The notes under the pieces were generated by a model, which was not told the origin of the DNA, ran no database searches, and saw only the letters and a program-made list of their open reading frames with translations. A stretch of 64,000 nucleotides of DNA from Rhodospirillaceae bacterium (GTDB lineage Bacteria; Pseudomonadota; Alphaproteobacteria; DSM-16000; Inquilinaceae). This document shows, one piece after another, positions 7,659-16,449 of this stretch (the first letter of the stretch is position 1; every line of letters starts with the position of its first letter). Location: the NCBI GenBank assembly GCA_020638575.1, contig JACKIH010000003.1:3149001-3213000 (forward strand). The letters are read 5' to 3'. The position numbers were made by a program, and so were the translations under genes.

Positions 7659-7895
7659 TCAATGGACGATGCTCTGCACCACCCAGTGTTCGACGGTTTC
7701 GCGCGCGTGCTCGTAGCTTGCGGCGGGGTGGTGGTAGGCGAAGACCCGTGTGGCCGCATCCAGCGCCACGCTGGGGGCGGCCCCGCTGGTGGTCATGCCG
7801 CGATAGGCACGCGTGACCGCTTCGCGGCACGTGCAGGATTCGGCCGGACTATCGGGTCCACACTCTGTGGTGACGACGCGGGAACGCGACAGCAT
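7659..7895 (-). CDS. Small uncharacterised protein coupled to fur
   Basis: 78 aa, unknown function. The second half is the recognisable part: ALDAATRVFAYHHPAASYEHARETVEHWV, an amphipathic helical segment rich in His and aromatic residues that resembles short conserved proteins I have seen in related alphaproteobacteria but cannot name. Its ATG at 7895 lies one base after the fur stop codon (TGA-C-ATG), so translation is very probably coupled to fur. No signal peptide or membrane segment. The tight coupling suggests a role near metal homeostasis, but that is inference only. Confidence 0.6.
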   Translation of the reverse strand: MLSRSRVVTTECGPDSPAESCTCREAVTRAYRGMTTSGAAPSVALDAATRVFAYHHPAASYEHARETVEHWVVQSIVH

Positions 7896-7896
7896 G

Positions 7897-8301
7897 TCAC
7901 TTCTTCTTTCTGCGGCCATAGAGTTCCAGGCGGTGGTCGACCAGTTCGTAGCCCAGTTCGTCGGCGATCCTCGCTTTGAGCTCTTCCAGTTCTTCGTTCT
8001 GAAATTCGATCACCCGGCCGGTTTCGAGATCGACCAGATGATGGTGGTGTTCCAGATTGACTTCGAAGCGGGCGAAGTTCTGGTTGAAATCGTGCCGCTG
8101 TACAAGGTTCATGTCGTCGAGCAGGTGGAGCGTGCGGTAGACCGTGGCGATGCTGATGGAGGCATCGTGCTCCTTGGCGCGTTGATACACGTCCTCCACC
8201 GAGGGGTGGTCGGTGGCGTCGCTCAGCACCTTCAAGATGGTGCGGCGCTGGCCGGTCATCTTGATGCCGGCGTCGATGCACTGGCGTTCCAGGTCGGTCA
8301 T
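7897..8301 (-). CDS. fur: Fur-family transcriptional regulator (Fur/Mur)
   Basis: Metal-responsive repressor, 134 aa. The N-terminal winged helix includes MTGQRRTILKVLSD and ISIATVYRTLHLLDDMNLV (DNA-recognition helix). The dimerisation part carries the metal site LEHHHHLVDLETGRVIEF and the terminal GYELVDHRLELYG. The Cys-x-x-Cys zinc site of enterobacterial Fur is absent, as in the alphaproteobacterial Mur/Fur branch, which often senses Mn or Fe. The basic tail ends in RRKKK. A small protein starts one base after its stop. A Fur-box-like sequence lies upstream at 8395-8413, consistent with autoregulation. Irr is an alternative, but no heme motif is visible. Confidence 0.88.
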   Translation of the reverse strand: MTDLERQCIDAGIKMTGQRRTILKVLSDATDHPSVEDVYQRAKEHDASISIATVYRTLHLLDDMNLVQRHDFNQNFARFEVNLEHHHHLVDLETGRVIEFQNEELEELKARIADELGYELVDHRLELYGRRKKK

Positions 8302-8394
8302 GGCGTCACGCAGGGTTCCGTGCTCTCCGGAGTCCTGGTCTGAGACTCCGCGGATGGCAGTTTACCGGTCCCGGGCCTGCGCGCCAAGGGTGAC

Positions 8395-8413
8395 GACGCA
8401 AATCATTCTCAAC
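8395..8413 (-). promoter_or_regulatory. Possible Fur/Mur box upstream of fur
   Basis: On the minus strand this reads TTGAGAATGATTTGCGTCG. The left half and centre (TGAGAAT-G-ATT) fit the 7-1-7 Fur pattern TGATAATnATTATCA, while the right half is degenerate. It sits about 95 bases before the fur start. One imperfect match in a GC-rich region, so tentative. Confidence 0.3.
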
Positions 8414-8574
8414 AACCCGGCGAGCGGTTGGCTGGGGTGATTTGACATCGCGCGGCGCCGGCCGTCTCTTCGGTGCCACCGGCCGGTGTTGGGCGGCGAG
8501 CTTGGAAGCCGGCCGAAGTCCAGGCCCGCCGCCGTTCCGGATGGCGGCGGCCGCCGCCGCAGAGGGAGACCACA

Positions 8575-8763
8575 GTGGACCGCTGGATCGGCTATTTCTC
8601 GCTCGATATGGGGCTGCACGGCTGGCTGGCCCTGGCCATCGCGGTGGTCGGCATCATCGCGCTGAACGTCGGCCTCATGCGCTTGGCGCGAAAGCCGTGG
8701 AAGACCTACGACGACGAAGCCCAGGACCGCGGCGACGGTGACGCCCGGGGCAGCGGGGACTGA
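8575..8763 (+). CDS. Small single-span membrane protein
   Basis: 62 aa, unknown function. One membrane segment at about residues 14-35 (LALAIAVVGIIALNVGLM), preceded by a short amphipathic N-terminus and followed by a basic stretch (RLARKPWK) and a strongly acidic tail. By the positive-inside rule the tail would face the cytoplasm. GTG 8575 follows AGAGGGAG at good spacing; the frame is open further upstream but the composition changes at the GTG. It lies between the divergent fur region and a convergent hydrolase gene. Confidence 0.55.
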   Translation: MDRWIGYFSLDMGLHGWLALAIAVVGIIALNVGLMRLARKPWKTYDDEAQDRGDGDARGSGD

Positions 8764-8805
8764 GCTGCCCGCACCGTTCCCGGCGTCCGCACTTGCGCGC
8801 CTCGG

Positions 8806-9804
8806 CTACGGCATATGCCCGGCGATGGCCTCAAGGAGGATCCGGTTGGCCTCGGCATCGGCCTGCTCGTGGCGGCCGATGGTGTAGCCGGTGGCGGTGC
8901 ACTGGGCCATGACCGCGATGAGCTGGCCGTCGGTGGCGGCGGGCCGTCCGGTCAAAGCCTCCACCACCGTTCCGTCCGCTCCCACCTGGAAGCGACAGGG
9001 CGAGCCGTGGGGCAGGGTGGGGTAGAAGCGCATGTCGCCGGTGCCGTTCCAGCCATGGGCGGCCCCCGCCAGCCAATGCACCGCAACCGGGCTGCCGCCG
9101 GCCTGCAGGCTCGCCACCAGGCGCGCGCACTGGTCGCGGTGGATGCTTTCGTCGGCCTCTCCCCAGATCGCCACCACCGGTGCCCCGGTGGTCTGTGGCG
9201 AGGCAGCCTCCAGGAAGCACGGCGCATAGAACGCCACATGCAGGGCGAACCGCGCCGGCGCGCGCCCGGCCGCCTGGGCGATCCGTGCGAAGGCGGCGGC
9301 GTAGGTGGAGACGCCGCCCATGGAATAGCCCATGACGCCGATGCGGTCGGGATCGATCCCCGGCAGGGCGCGCAGATAGGCGAGGGCGGCATAGGCATCG
9401 GCGATCTGGTCGGGCACGTTGGCCACGCGCAGCCGGTCGAAGTAGGGCATATCGTGGCCGAGGCCGCGGCTTTCGAAGGTGTCCACCACCAGGGCGGCGA
9501 TCCCGTGCTCGGCGAGGAACAGGCCGTGGCGGCGGCCGCGGCCGCTCCATTCGCCGCCGCTGCCGTGCAGGATCACCATGGCCGGCACCGGTTCGCCCGC
9601 CCCGAACCCGTGCGGCGTGAACAGGCGCGCCGTGGCCTCGGCATTGGTGGCACCGTCCCCGCCGAACAGGCCCGACAGGCCGTCCACATCGCGGGTGGCA
9701 AAGGAGACCGCCCTACCCTCCTGGGCACAGGCCGGCAGGTAGACGATCGCTCCTGCCAGGGCCGCAACGGCGACGAGGGCTGCGAACGGGATCCAGAGTC
9801 GCAT
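8806..9804 (-). CDS. Exported alpha/beta hydrolase (dienelactone-hydrolase-like)
   Basis: 332 aa, with an N-terminal hydrophobic segment (residues 1-22) ending in LPAC. This could be a signal anchor or a non-ideal lipobox with Cys26 as the lipidated residue. The hydrolase core has an oxyanion loop VILHGSGGEW, the nucleophile elbow GVMGYSMGGVS, an acid block IWGEADESIH and a catalytic His in AGAAHGWNG. The DLH/acetyl-xylan-esterase-like arrangement suggests an ester or lactone substrate in the envelope. ATG 9804 is chosen at the start of the signal sequence; the open frame extends 16 codons further without a ribosome site. Convergent with the small gene before it. Confidence 0.8.
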   Translation of the reverse strand: MRLWIPFAALVAVAALAGAIVYLPACAQEGRAVSFATRDVDGLSGLFGGDGATNAEATARLFTPHGFGAGEPVPAMVILHGSGGEWSGRGRRHGLFLAEHGIAALVVDTFESRGLGHDMPYFDRLRVANVPDQIADAYAALAYLRALPGIDPDRIGVMGYSMGGVSTYAAAFARIAQAAGRAPARFALHVAFYAPCFLEAASPQTTGAPVVAIWGEADESIHRDQCARLVASLQAGGSPVAVHWLAGAAHGWNGTGDMRFYPTLPHGSPCRFQVGADGTVVEALTGRPAATDGQLIAVMAQCTATGYTIGRHEQADAEANRILLEAIAGHMP

Positions 9805-10007
9805 CGGCCGGCTCCCACGCCGTAACGAACCTGCGGCGCCCGGAGGCACCACCGGTCGGCACTGTCCTATCGCAATGCGTGCAGATTAGGGCGGAAGATC
9901 CCGAATCGGCATCCGCGGCCCGCATTCGCGGCCGGCGCCGTTTCCGTCCCCAGTCTCCAACCCGGCGCGCCGCAGGACGCGGGCGCGCAAGGCGGAGCGG
10001 GGAGAGG

Positions 10008-10904
10008 CTAGAACTTGGTGCCCGCCACTTCCTGCAGCAGGAAGTCGCGGAACGCCGCCACCCGCTTGGAGTGGCGCAGCTCCTCGGCGTAGACGAAGTA
10101 CGCGTCCGCCGTCGGGCCCTGTACGTCCGGCAGCACCACCACCAGGTTGTCGCTGTCCTGCACGATGTAGTCGGGCAGGGCCGCCAGCCCGAGCCCGCTG
10201 CACACCGCCTGGAGGATGGCGTACTGGTTGTTGACGCGAAGGGCCGCCCGGCGCGAGCCCGGCGTCGGGTCGCCCACCGTCATGATCCAGTTGATGTTGG
10301 GGATCGGCGGCTTGCTGGCGGTGCCGTAGATGACGAGGTCGTGCTTGTCCAGGTCGCCCAGGGTCTGCGGCGTGCCGCGGCGCTGCAGGTATTCGCGGCT
10401 GGCGTAGATGTGGAAGCGAATGGCCATCAGGTGGCGCTGCACCAGGTCGGGCTGGCGCGGAGTGGTGACGCGGATGGCGATGTCCGCCTCGCGCATGCCG
10501 AGGTCCAGCTCGCTGTCGTCGATCAGCAGGCTCAGCTCGACCTCGGGGTACAGGTCGAGAAACTTGCGGATGCGCGGCGTCAGCCAGATGCTGCCGAGCC
10601 CGACCGTGGTGGTGACCTTCAGCGGTCCGCGCACCTTCTCCTTGCTCTCGGTAAGCAGGATTTCCGCGCGCGCCAACTGGTCGAGCACGCTCTGGGCAGT
10701 CTTCAGCAGCAACTCGCCCTGCTCGGTCAGGATCAGGCCGCGGGCATGGCGGTGGAACAGCGGGACATCCAGGCTTTCTTCCAGCGAGCTGATCTGTCGG
10801 CTTACCGCAGACTGGCTCAAATTCAGTCGTTCGCCGGCATGGGTGAAACTGCCCGCCTCCGCCACTGCGTGAAACACCCGCAACTTGTCCCAGTCCATTT
10901 CCAT
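10008..10904 (-). CDS. LysR-family transcriptional regulator
   Basis: 298 aa, standard LTTR length. The N-terminal winged helix-turn-helix is WDKLRVFHAVAEAGSFTHAGERLNLSQSAVSRQISSLEESL at residues 5-45, followed by the linker helix. The effector domain runs from about residue 93 to the end. It lies 139 bases downstream of trxB on the same strand, an arrangement I know from several Rhodospirillales and relatives where a LysR gene follows lrp/trxB. The first two Met codons are three codons apart (10904 and 10898); I used the first. Its effector and targets are unknown. Confidence 0.88.
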   Translation of the reverse strand: MEMDWDKLRVFHAVAEAGSFTHAGERLNLSQSAVSRQISSLEESLDVPLFHRHARGLILTEQGELLLKTAQSVLDQLARAEILLTESKEKVRGPLKVTTTVGLGSIWLTPRIRKFLDLYPEVELSLLIDDSELDLGMREADIAIRVTTPRQPDLVQRHLMAIRFHIYASREYLQRRGTPQTLGDLDKHDLVIYGTASKPPIPNINWIMTVGDPTPGSRRAALRVNNQYAILQAVCSGLGLAALPDYIVQDSDNLVVVLPDVQGPTADAYFVYAEELRHSKRVAAFRDFLLQEVAGTKF

Positions 10905-11043
10905 CCCCGTCGTCCTGGCTGCCGTCGCCGCGCCCTAAGCTATCGAATCACCTGTTAAGATTTGCATTTCCGCATGGCTGGAGTCGACAGGCAAGCGCCC
11001 CATGGTCGCGCGCTGGCATTGGCGGCAACTTCCAGGCCGGGCG

Positions 11044-12039
11044 CTATCCCGCTACCGCAGTTTGGCGGTCGGCAATACGGCTGGTGACCGTGTCGTCCCG
11101 GGCGGCGAGGAAGCGTTCGGCTTCCAGGGCGGCCATGCACCCCATGCCGGCGGCGGTGACCGCCTGGCGGTACACCCGGTCCGTCACGTCGCCGGCGGCG
11201 AACACGCCGGGCACGCTGGTGGCGGTCGAGTCGGGCGCGGTGACGATGTAGCCGTCGGCCGCCATCTCCAGCTTGCCCTTGAACAGGGCCGTCGCCGGAT
11301 CGTGGCCGATGGCGACGAACACGCCGTCGATGGGCCGTTCGCTCGTCGCGCCGGTCTTGCGGTTCTTCAGGCGTACACCCGTCACCAGCGGCGGCATACC
11401 GCCCTCGCCGAGGATTTCCGCCACTTCGCTGTCCCAGACGACGGAGATCTTGGGGTTGCGCCGGAGCCGGTCCTGAAGGATCTGCTCGGCCCTAAGCTGG
11501 TCGCGCCGGTGCACCAGGGTGACACTGGCAGCGTGATTGGTGAGGTAGAGCGCTTCTTCCACCGCGGTGTTGCCGCCGCCCACCACGATCACGTTCTTGC
11601 CGCGGAAAAAGAAGCCGTCGCAGGTGGCGCAGGCCGACACGCCGCCGCCCTTGAATGTCTCCTCGCTCGGCAGGCCCAGCCAACGCGCCTGGGCACCGGT
11701 GGCGATCACCAGGGTCTCGGCCATATAGCGGTCGCCCGAGTCGCCGACGGCGACGAATGGCCGCGCCGTCAGATCGACGTCGACGATGGTGTCGTAGGCC
11801 ATCCGCGTGCCGACATGTTCGGCCTGCTTGGCCATCTGCTCCATCAGCCAGGGGCCCTGGATCACGTCGGCGAAGCCCGGATAGTTCTCCACATCGGTCG
11901 TGATCATAAGCTGGCCGCCGGGTTGCAGCCCCTGCACCAGCAGCGGTTCCAGGCTGGCGCGGGCCGCGTATATGGCGGCCGTGTAGCCGGCCGGCCCGGA
12001 CCCGATGATCAGGACCTTTGTGTGATGCTCGGAAGGCAT
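11044..12039 (-). CDS. trxB: Thioredoxin reductase (NADPH)
   Basis: FAD enzyme that passes electrons from NADPH to thioredoxin, 331 aa. The FAD-binding GSGPAGYTAAIYAARA lies at residues 12-27, the redox-active CATC in the middle (VSACATCDGFFFRG), the NADPH motif GGGNTAVEEALYL follows, and the terminal FAD loop is GVFAAGDVTDRVYRQAVTAAGMGCMAA. ATG 12039 is chosen because the fold starts a few residues later. It is transcribed divergently from an Lrp/AsnC gene across 205 bases. Confidence 0.95.
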   Translation of the reverse strand: MPSEHHTKVLIIGSGPAGYTAAIYAARASLEPLLVQGLQPGGQLMITTDVENYPGFADVIQGPWLMEQMAKQAEHVGTRMAYDTIVDVDLTARPFVAVGDSGDRYMAETLVIATGAQARWLGLPSEETFKGGGVSACATCDGFFFRGKNVIVVGGGNTAVEEALYLTNHAASVTLVHRRDQLRAEQILQDRLRRNPKISVVWDSEVAEILGEGGMPPLVTGVRLKNRKTGATSERPIDGVFVAIGHDPATALFKGKLEMAADGYIVTAPDSTATSVPGVFAAGDVTDRVYRQAVTAAGMGCMAALEAERFLAARDDTVTSRIADRQTAVAG

Positions 12040-12244
12040 GGCAATTATCCTCTTGAAACCGCCCGACGCTGGACATGATCCTGTTAAGGTCGTTGCACAA
12101 GGCAACCCTGAGGAAACTGTTCGGTTATGTGTCTAACCCTGGTGGGCTGCACGTAGACGGACAGGTTTTGGGTTCGACCTTGCATGTGCGGAGCAATCAG
12201 CTAGGCTTTGCTGTTTTCCAGATAGAGTGGGTTCGGGTGCATCG

Positions 12245-12736
12245 ATGCGCCGTGTCAGACTAGACAAGATAGACCGGCGCATCCTGCGCGATCTACAGCA
12301 CGACGGGCGGATGACGAACGTGGAACTGGCGCGCCGCGCCGGCATCTCCGCACCGCCCTGCCTGCGCCGGGTCCGCGCGCTGGAGGAAGCCGGGTATATC
12401 CGCGGCTACCACGCCGATGTGGCGCCCGAAGCCCTGGGCTTCGGCGTGACCGTGTTCGCCCAGGTGGGGCTGAACAGCCAGGCGGAGGCGGACCTCCGGC
12501 GCTTCGAAGACCTGGTCCATAGCTGGCCCCTGGTGCGCGAGTGCAACATGCTGGCCGGGGAAACCGATTTCCTTCTCAAGGTGGTCGCGGAGGACTGGGA
12601 TTCCTACCAGCGCTTCCTCACCACCCAGCTCACCGCCGCGCCCAATGTCAGCCACGTGAAGTCGTCGCTGTCGATTCGCACGTCCAAGAGCCTGCCGGGC
12701 GTGCCCATCGAGGTGGACGGCTCGGCCGAAGACTGA
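12245..12736 (+). CDS. Lrp/AsnC-family transcriptional regulator
   Basis: 163 aa. The N-terminal HTH reads LDKIDRRILRDLQHDGRMTNVELARRAGISAPPCLRRVRALEEAGYIRGY, very close to the Lrp type, and the C-terminal RAM domain (about residues 65-145) binds amino-acid effectors, with VRECNMLAGETDFLLKVV as its conserved core. ATG 12245 is used; a GTG six codons earlier is possible. Divergent from trxB, so it may control trxB or itself. The 205-base gap is AT-richer than the genes and must hold both promoters, although I could not fix a convincing -35/-10 pair. Confidence 0.9.
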   Translation: MRRVRLDKIDRRILRDLQHDGRMTNVELARRAGISAPPCLRRVRALEEAGYIRGYHADVAPEALGFGVTVFAQVGLNSQAEADLRRFEDLVHSWPLVRECNMLAGETDFLLKVVAEDWDSYQRFLTTQLTAAPNVSHVKSSLSIRTSKSLPGVPIEVDGSAED

Positions 12737-12824
12737 TCGCCAGCCGTGCCGCCGGCCGAGGGCGATTGACGGCCGGTGGCCGATCCGGCTACCCGAAGCA
12801 GATCTCTCGCCTAGGGCACCCGCC

Positions 12825-15068
12825 ATGTCTCCATCCGAGGCCCCCGCCAGCACCGCGCCCACCGCGGCCAGCCCCGAACTGGCCCGCGAGTTCGGCCTGA
12901 CCGGCGACGAGTACACCCACATCCTCGCCATTCTGGGACGTACACCCACGGTGACGGAGCTGGGCATCTACTCCGTCATGTGGTCGGAGCACTGTTCGTA
13001 CAAATCCTCGCGCATCTGGCTGAAGGAGCTGCCCACCGAGGCGCCCTGGGTGATCCAGGGGCCGGGGGAGAACGCCGGGGTGATCGACATCGGCGACGGC
13101 CAGGCCGTCGTCTTCAAGATGGAAAGCCACAACCACCCCAGCTTCATCGAGCCCTACCAGGGGGCGGCGACCGGGGTGGGCGGCATCCTGCGCGACGTCT
13201 TCACCATGGGCGCGCGCCCCATCGCCAACTTGAACGCCCTCAGCTTCGGCGCACCGGATCATCCCAAGACGCGCCACCTGCTGGCGGGCGTGGTGGCCGG
13301 CATCGGCGGCTACGGCAACTGCATCGGCGTGCCCACGGTGGCCGGCGAGACGCGCTTCCACCCGGCCTACAACGGCAACATCCTGGTCAACGCCATGACC
13401 GTGGGGCTGGCCGATGCCGACCGCATCTTCTATTCGGCGGCCAGCGGCATCGGCGCGCCGGTGGTCTATGTCGGCTCCAAGACGGGGCGGGACGGCATCC
13501 ACGGCGCCACCATGGCATCGGCGGAATTCTCCGAAGGCAGCGAGGAAAAGCGCCCCACCGTGCAGGTCGGCGACCCATTCAAGGAAAAGCTGCTGCTGGA
13601 AGCCTGCCTGGAGCTGATGCGGTCCGACGCCATCGTCGCCATCCAGGACATGGGAGCGGCGGGGCTCACCAGCTCGTCCGTCGAGATGGCCGACAAGGGC
13701 AAGTGCGGCATCGACATGGACCTCGACAAGGTGCCCCTGCGCGAAACCGCCATGGTGCCCTACGAGATCATGCTGTCGGAAAGCCAGGAGCGCATGCTGA
13801 TGGTGCTGCGCCCGGGTTCCGAAGCGACCGCGCGGGCCGTCTTCGAAAAGTGGGAGCTGGATTTCGCCGTGGTCGGCCGGGTAACCGATACCGGCCGGCT
13901 GGTGGTGCGCATGGGCGGCGAGGTGCATGCCGACCTGGTGGTGGCTCCGCTGGTGGACGAAGCGCCCAAATACGATCGGCCGTGGGAACCCACGCCGCCG
14001 CAGGCCGAGGTGGACGCGGCCGAAGTGCCGTTGCCGGGCCCGGCCACCGAGGTGCTGGAGCGGCTGATCGGCTCGCCCGATCTCGCCTGCAAGGCGTGGA
14101 TCTGGGAGCAGTACGACAGCACCGTCATGGCCGATACCGTGGCCGGCCCCGGCGGCGATGCCGCGGTGGTGCGGGTGCACGGTACCGCCAAGGCGCTGGC
14201 GCTCACCTGCGATTGCACGCCGCGCTACGTGAAGGCCGATCCGCTGGCCGGCGGCGCCCAGGCGGTGGCGGAAGCCTGGCGCAACATCACCGCGGTCGGC
14301 GGGCGGCCGCTCGCCGTCACCGACAACATGAACTTCGGCAACCCCGAGAAGCCGGAGATCATGGGCCAGTTCGTCGGCGCCATCGAAGGCATGTCGGCGG
14401 CCTGTTCGGCCCTGGAGTTCCCGGTCGTCTCCGGCAACGTGTCGCTCTACAACGAAACCGAAGGCACCGGCATCCTGCCCACCCCCACCATCGGCGGCGT
14501 CGGGCTGCTGGCCGATGGCGAGCGCCGCGCCGATTTGGCCCTGAAGCGCGACGGCGATACCCTGGTGCTGGTGGGGCCGCCGGGCAGCCATGTCGGCTGC
14601 TCGCTCTACCTGCGCGAAATCCATGGCCGCGAGGATGGCGCACCGCCGCCCGTGGACCTGGCGCTGGAGAAGCTGACGGGCGACCTGGTACGCGGGCTGA
14701 TCGAGGGCGGGCTGGTGGACACCTGCCACGACCTGTCGGACGGCGGGCTCCTGGTGGCACTGGCGGACATGGCCATGGCCGGCGGCCGCGGGGCGGACCT
14801 GGCGGTGCCCGAGGGCGCCGATCCCGCCGCCTGGCTGTTCGGTGAGGACCAGGCGCGCTACCTGATCGCCATCGCCGATGCCGGCCCGGTGCTGGCCCGG
14901 GCGGCTGCGGTGCATGCGCCGGCCCAGGTGGTCGGCCGCACCGGCGGGACGGCGCTGAAAGTCACTGGACAGGGCGCCATTTCGGTGGCGCAGTTGACCG
15001 AACGACACCGCGGCTGGTTGCCGGCGCTGATGGCCGGCCCGGCACCGGGCGCAGCGGCCGTCCCCTGA
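12825..15068 (+). CDS. purL: Phosphoribosylformylglycinamidine synthase subunit PurL
   Basis: ATP- and glutamine-derived-ammonia-dependent step four of purine synthesis (FGAR to FGAM). At 747 aa this is the small PurL, which needs separate PurS and PurQ subunits; neither is in the window. Motifs include GIYSVMWSEHCSYKSSR near residue 50, KMESHNHPSFIEPYQGAATGVGGILRD (ATP/Mg site), GVPTVAGETRF, and the second-half repeat GGRPLAVTDNMNFGNPEKPEIM and CHDLSDGGLLVALADMA. It is followed by bolA and grxD in the order typical of alphaproteobacteria, probably one transcript. The long antisense reading frame across it is a GC-bias shadow. Confidence 0.96.
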   Translation: MSPSEAPASTAPTAASPELAREFGLTGDEYTHILAILGRTPTVTELGIYSVMWSEHCSYKSSRIWLKELPTEAPWVIQGPGENAGVIDIGDGQAVVFKMESHNHPSFIEPYQGAATGVGGILRDVFTMGARPIANLNALSFGAPDHPKTRHLLAGVVAGIGGYGNCIGVPTVAGETRFHPAYNGNILVNAMTVGLADADRIFYSAASGIGAPVVYVGSKTGRDGIHGATMASAEFSEGSEEKRPTVQVGDPFKEKLLLEACLELMRSDAIVAIQDMGAAGLTSSSVEMADKGKCGIDMDLDKVPLRETAMVPYEIMLSESQERMLMVLRPGSEATARAVFEKWELDFAVVGRVTDTGRLVVRMGGEVHADLVVAPLVDEAPKYDRPWEPTPPQAEVDAAEVPLPGPATEVLERLIGSPDLACKAWIWEQYDSTVMADTVAGPGGDAAVVRVHGTAKALALTCDCTPRYVKADPLAGGAQAVAEAWRNITAVGGRPLAVTDNMNFGNPEKPEIMGQFVGAIEGMSAACSALEFPVVSGNVSLYNETEGTGILPTPTIGGVGLLADGERRADLALKRDGDTLVLVGPPGSHVGCSLYLREIHGREDGAPPPVDLALEKLTGDLVRGLIEGGLVDTCHDLSDGGLLVALADMAMAGGRGADLAVPEGADPAAWLFGEDQARYLIAIADAGPVLARAAAVHAPAQVVGRTGGTALKVTGQGAISVAQLTERHRGWLPALMAGPAPGAAAVP

Positions 15069-15094
15069 CCCGCCAGATCTGAGGACACGTGCCC

Positions 15095-15334
15095 ATGCCC
15101 ATGGACCCCGCAGAGATCGTCTCCCTGATCAAGCAGGGTATCCCCGACGCCGAGGTGCAGATCGAGGATCTGCGCGGCGACGGCGACCATTACGGCGCCT
15201 ACGTCGTCAGCGCGGCCTTCCGCGGCAAGACGCGGGTGCAGCAGCATCGCATGGTGATGGAGGCCCTGCAGGGCCGCATGGGCGAAGAGCTGCACGCGCT
15301 GGCCTTGCAGACGGCGGTCCCGTCCGACACCTGA
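15095..15334 (+). CDS. BolA-family protein (BolA/IbaG type)
   Basis: 79 aa. The BolA-like KH-type fold is recognisable: a first helix (MDPAEIVSLIKQGIPDAEVQIEDL), a middle strand with HYGAYVVSAAFRGKTRVQQHRMVMEAL and a final helix MGEELHALALQT. BolA proteins pair with monothiol glutaredoxins such as the one encoded next, sharing a [2Fe-2S] cluster in iron-sulfur trafficking; His in the RVQQHRMV block is the expected ligand. ATG 15095 lies 9 bases after GAGGA; ATG 15101 and GTG 15089 are alternatives. Confidence 0.9.
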   Translation: MPMDPAEIVSLIKQGIPDAEVQIEDLRGDGDHYGAYVVSAAFRGKTRVQQHRMVMEALQGRMGEELHALALQTAVPSDT

Positions 15335-15407
15335 CGGCCGCGCGCCGCCCTTGATTTTCGGTGCCCGGCACCGATTTGCCGAGAAACCCCTTTCGCCTGG
15401 AGGTCCC

Positions 15408-15761
15408 ATGTCGACCCAGACCGAGTCCAATGCCGTCTTCGAGCGCATCCGCGATGAAGTGTCCGGCACGCCGGTGGTGCTGTTCATGAAGGGCACGCCG
15501 GTGTTCCCGCAGTGCGGCTTCTCCGCCGCCGTGGTGCAGGTGCTCACCCATCTTGGGGTGCCGTTCAAGGGCATCGACGTGCTGACCGACCCCAGCCTGC
15601 GCCAGGGCATCAAGGCCTATTCCGACTGGCCGACCATCCCGCAGCTCTATGTGAAGGGCGAGTTCGTCGGCGGTTGCGACATCGTGCGGGAGATGTACCA
15701 GACCGGCGAGTTGACGGAGTTCCTCCAGGCCAACGGCATCGAGATGCGCCCGGCCGAATAG
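15408..15761 (+). CDS. grxD: Monothiol glutaredoxin GrxD
   Basis: 117 aa, CGFS-type glutaredoxin. The active site FPQCGFSA is at about residues 34-41, preceded by VVLFMKGTPV and followed by WPTIPQLYVKGEFVGGCDIVREMYQTGEL, which binds glutathione. These proteins carry [2Fe-2S] clusters with BolA partners and deliver them to iron-sulfur or Fur-type targets. CTGGAGGT lies 4 bases before ATG 15408. Third gene in purL-bolA-grxD. Confidence 0.95.
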   Translation: MSTQTESNAVFERIRDEVSGTPVVLFMKGTPVFPQCGFSAAVVQVLTHLGVPFKGIDVLTDPSLRQGIKAYSDWPTIPQLYVKGEFVGGCDIVREMYQTGELTEFLQANGIEMRPAE

Positions 15762-15777
15762 CGCGTTTTTTGGGTCT

Positions 15778-15871
15778 AGCTGCACCAGCCCGCACGCCCG
15801 CCCGGCCGCCCAAGCCATCGTCAACTCTTGGGTGGTCGGGTGGTTGGGCCTGCTCGGCAACGGCTGGAACC
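15778..15871. repeat. Dispersed intergenic inverted repeat, copy A
   Basis: Imperfect inverted repeat with arms of about 35 bases: the left arm ends CGCCCGGCCGCCCAAG, the right arm begins TTGGGTGGTCGG and ends GGCTGGAACC. The spacer contains CCATCGTCAAC. It closely matches copy D at 62092-62173 (same left arm, same spacer type) and is related to copies B and C. It follows the grxD stop by 16 bases and a run of six T. Confidence 0.75.
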
Positions 15872-15936
15872 GACTCGATGGCGGCGAATGCCGCTCAGGC
15901 GCCAGACGACGGCGCCGGCCACGCCCGCCAGGGCAC

Positions 15937-16199
15937 ATTCAGCACAAACCGCCGAGCCCCCACGGCTGCAGCGGCATCGGCCAGGGCGATCACACCCTCG
16001 CCATCCACCAACGGGCAATCCTTGCGGATCTTGTAGGTGCCGAAGGCGGAGATCACCGCCCGGCATCCTTCGGCCGCAGCGCGGCAAGGCGCGCCAGCGC
16101 GCGGCAGGCGATGCCGAGCTGGGTGAGGCGCGCCACGGCGAGCCGGCCCAGGCGCCCGGTGGCACCAGCCACGAGGACAGGTCGCGGCGAGCGTCGATC
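15937..16199 (-). pseudogene. Remnant of an NAD(P)-binding (NmrA/SDR-like) gene, frameshifted and truncated
   Basis: On the minus strand, about 16199 down to 16065 encodes a Rossmann start (PVLVAGATGRLGRLAVARL, then GIACRALAR), the dinucleotide-binding GxTGxxGR of NmrA/atypical SDR proteins. The continuation, VISAFGTYKIRKDCPLVDGEGVIALADAAAAVGARRFVLN, appears only in another frame from about 16056 to 15937. A frameshift near 16055-16070 therefore separates the two, and the rest of a normal 200-250 aa protein is missing. Neither piece has a credible start with a ribosome site. It looks like a decaying gene; a sequencing error could explain the frameshift but not the missing C-terminus. Confidence 0.65.
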
Positions 16200-16449
16200 T
16201 GCGGCGGTTGAGGGATCGGCCACGGCACTGCCTCCCATCCCCCGGTGCCGGGGAGGACCGCCGAAGGTCCGCCCCTCCATCGGTACACGGCAACGCGGTG
16301 GGCTGACGGCACTACCCTGGGTGGTGGCGGTGGGGGTTACCGCAGCCGTGGCGATATGCAGACCAGCCCTGCCGGTTCTCCACACCGACAATGGTGATCG
16401 GCCATGGCAGCCTGATGCCGCGTGAAGCGCATAATGGAGATCGGCGCAG

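Noticed and set aside
12040..12244. Promoters for trxB and lrp
   Set aside because: They must lie here, but no -35/-10 pair with good spacing could be fixed, so none was listed.
12789..15008. 739-aa frame antisense to purL
   Set aside because: It is a typical GC-rich shadow, full of Arg, His and Gly, with no motif; purL on the other strand is certain.
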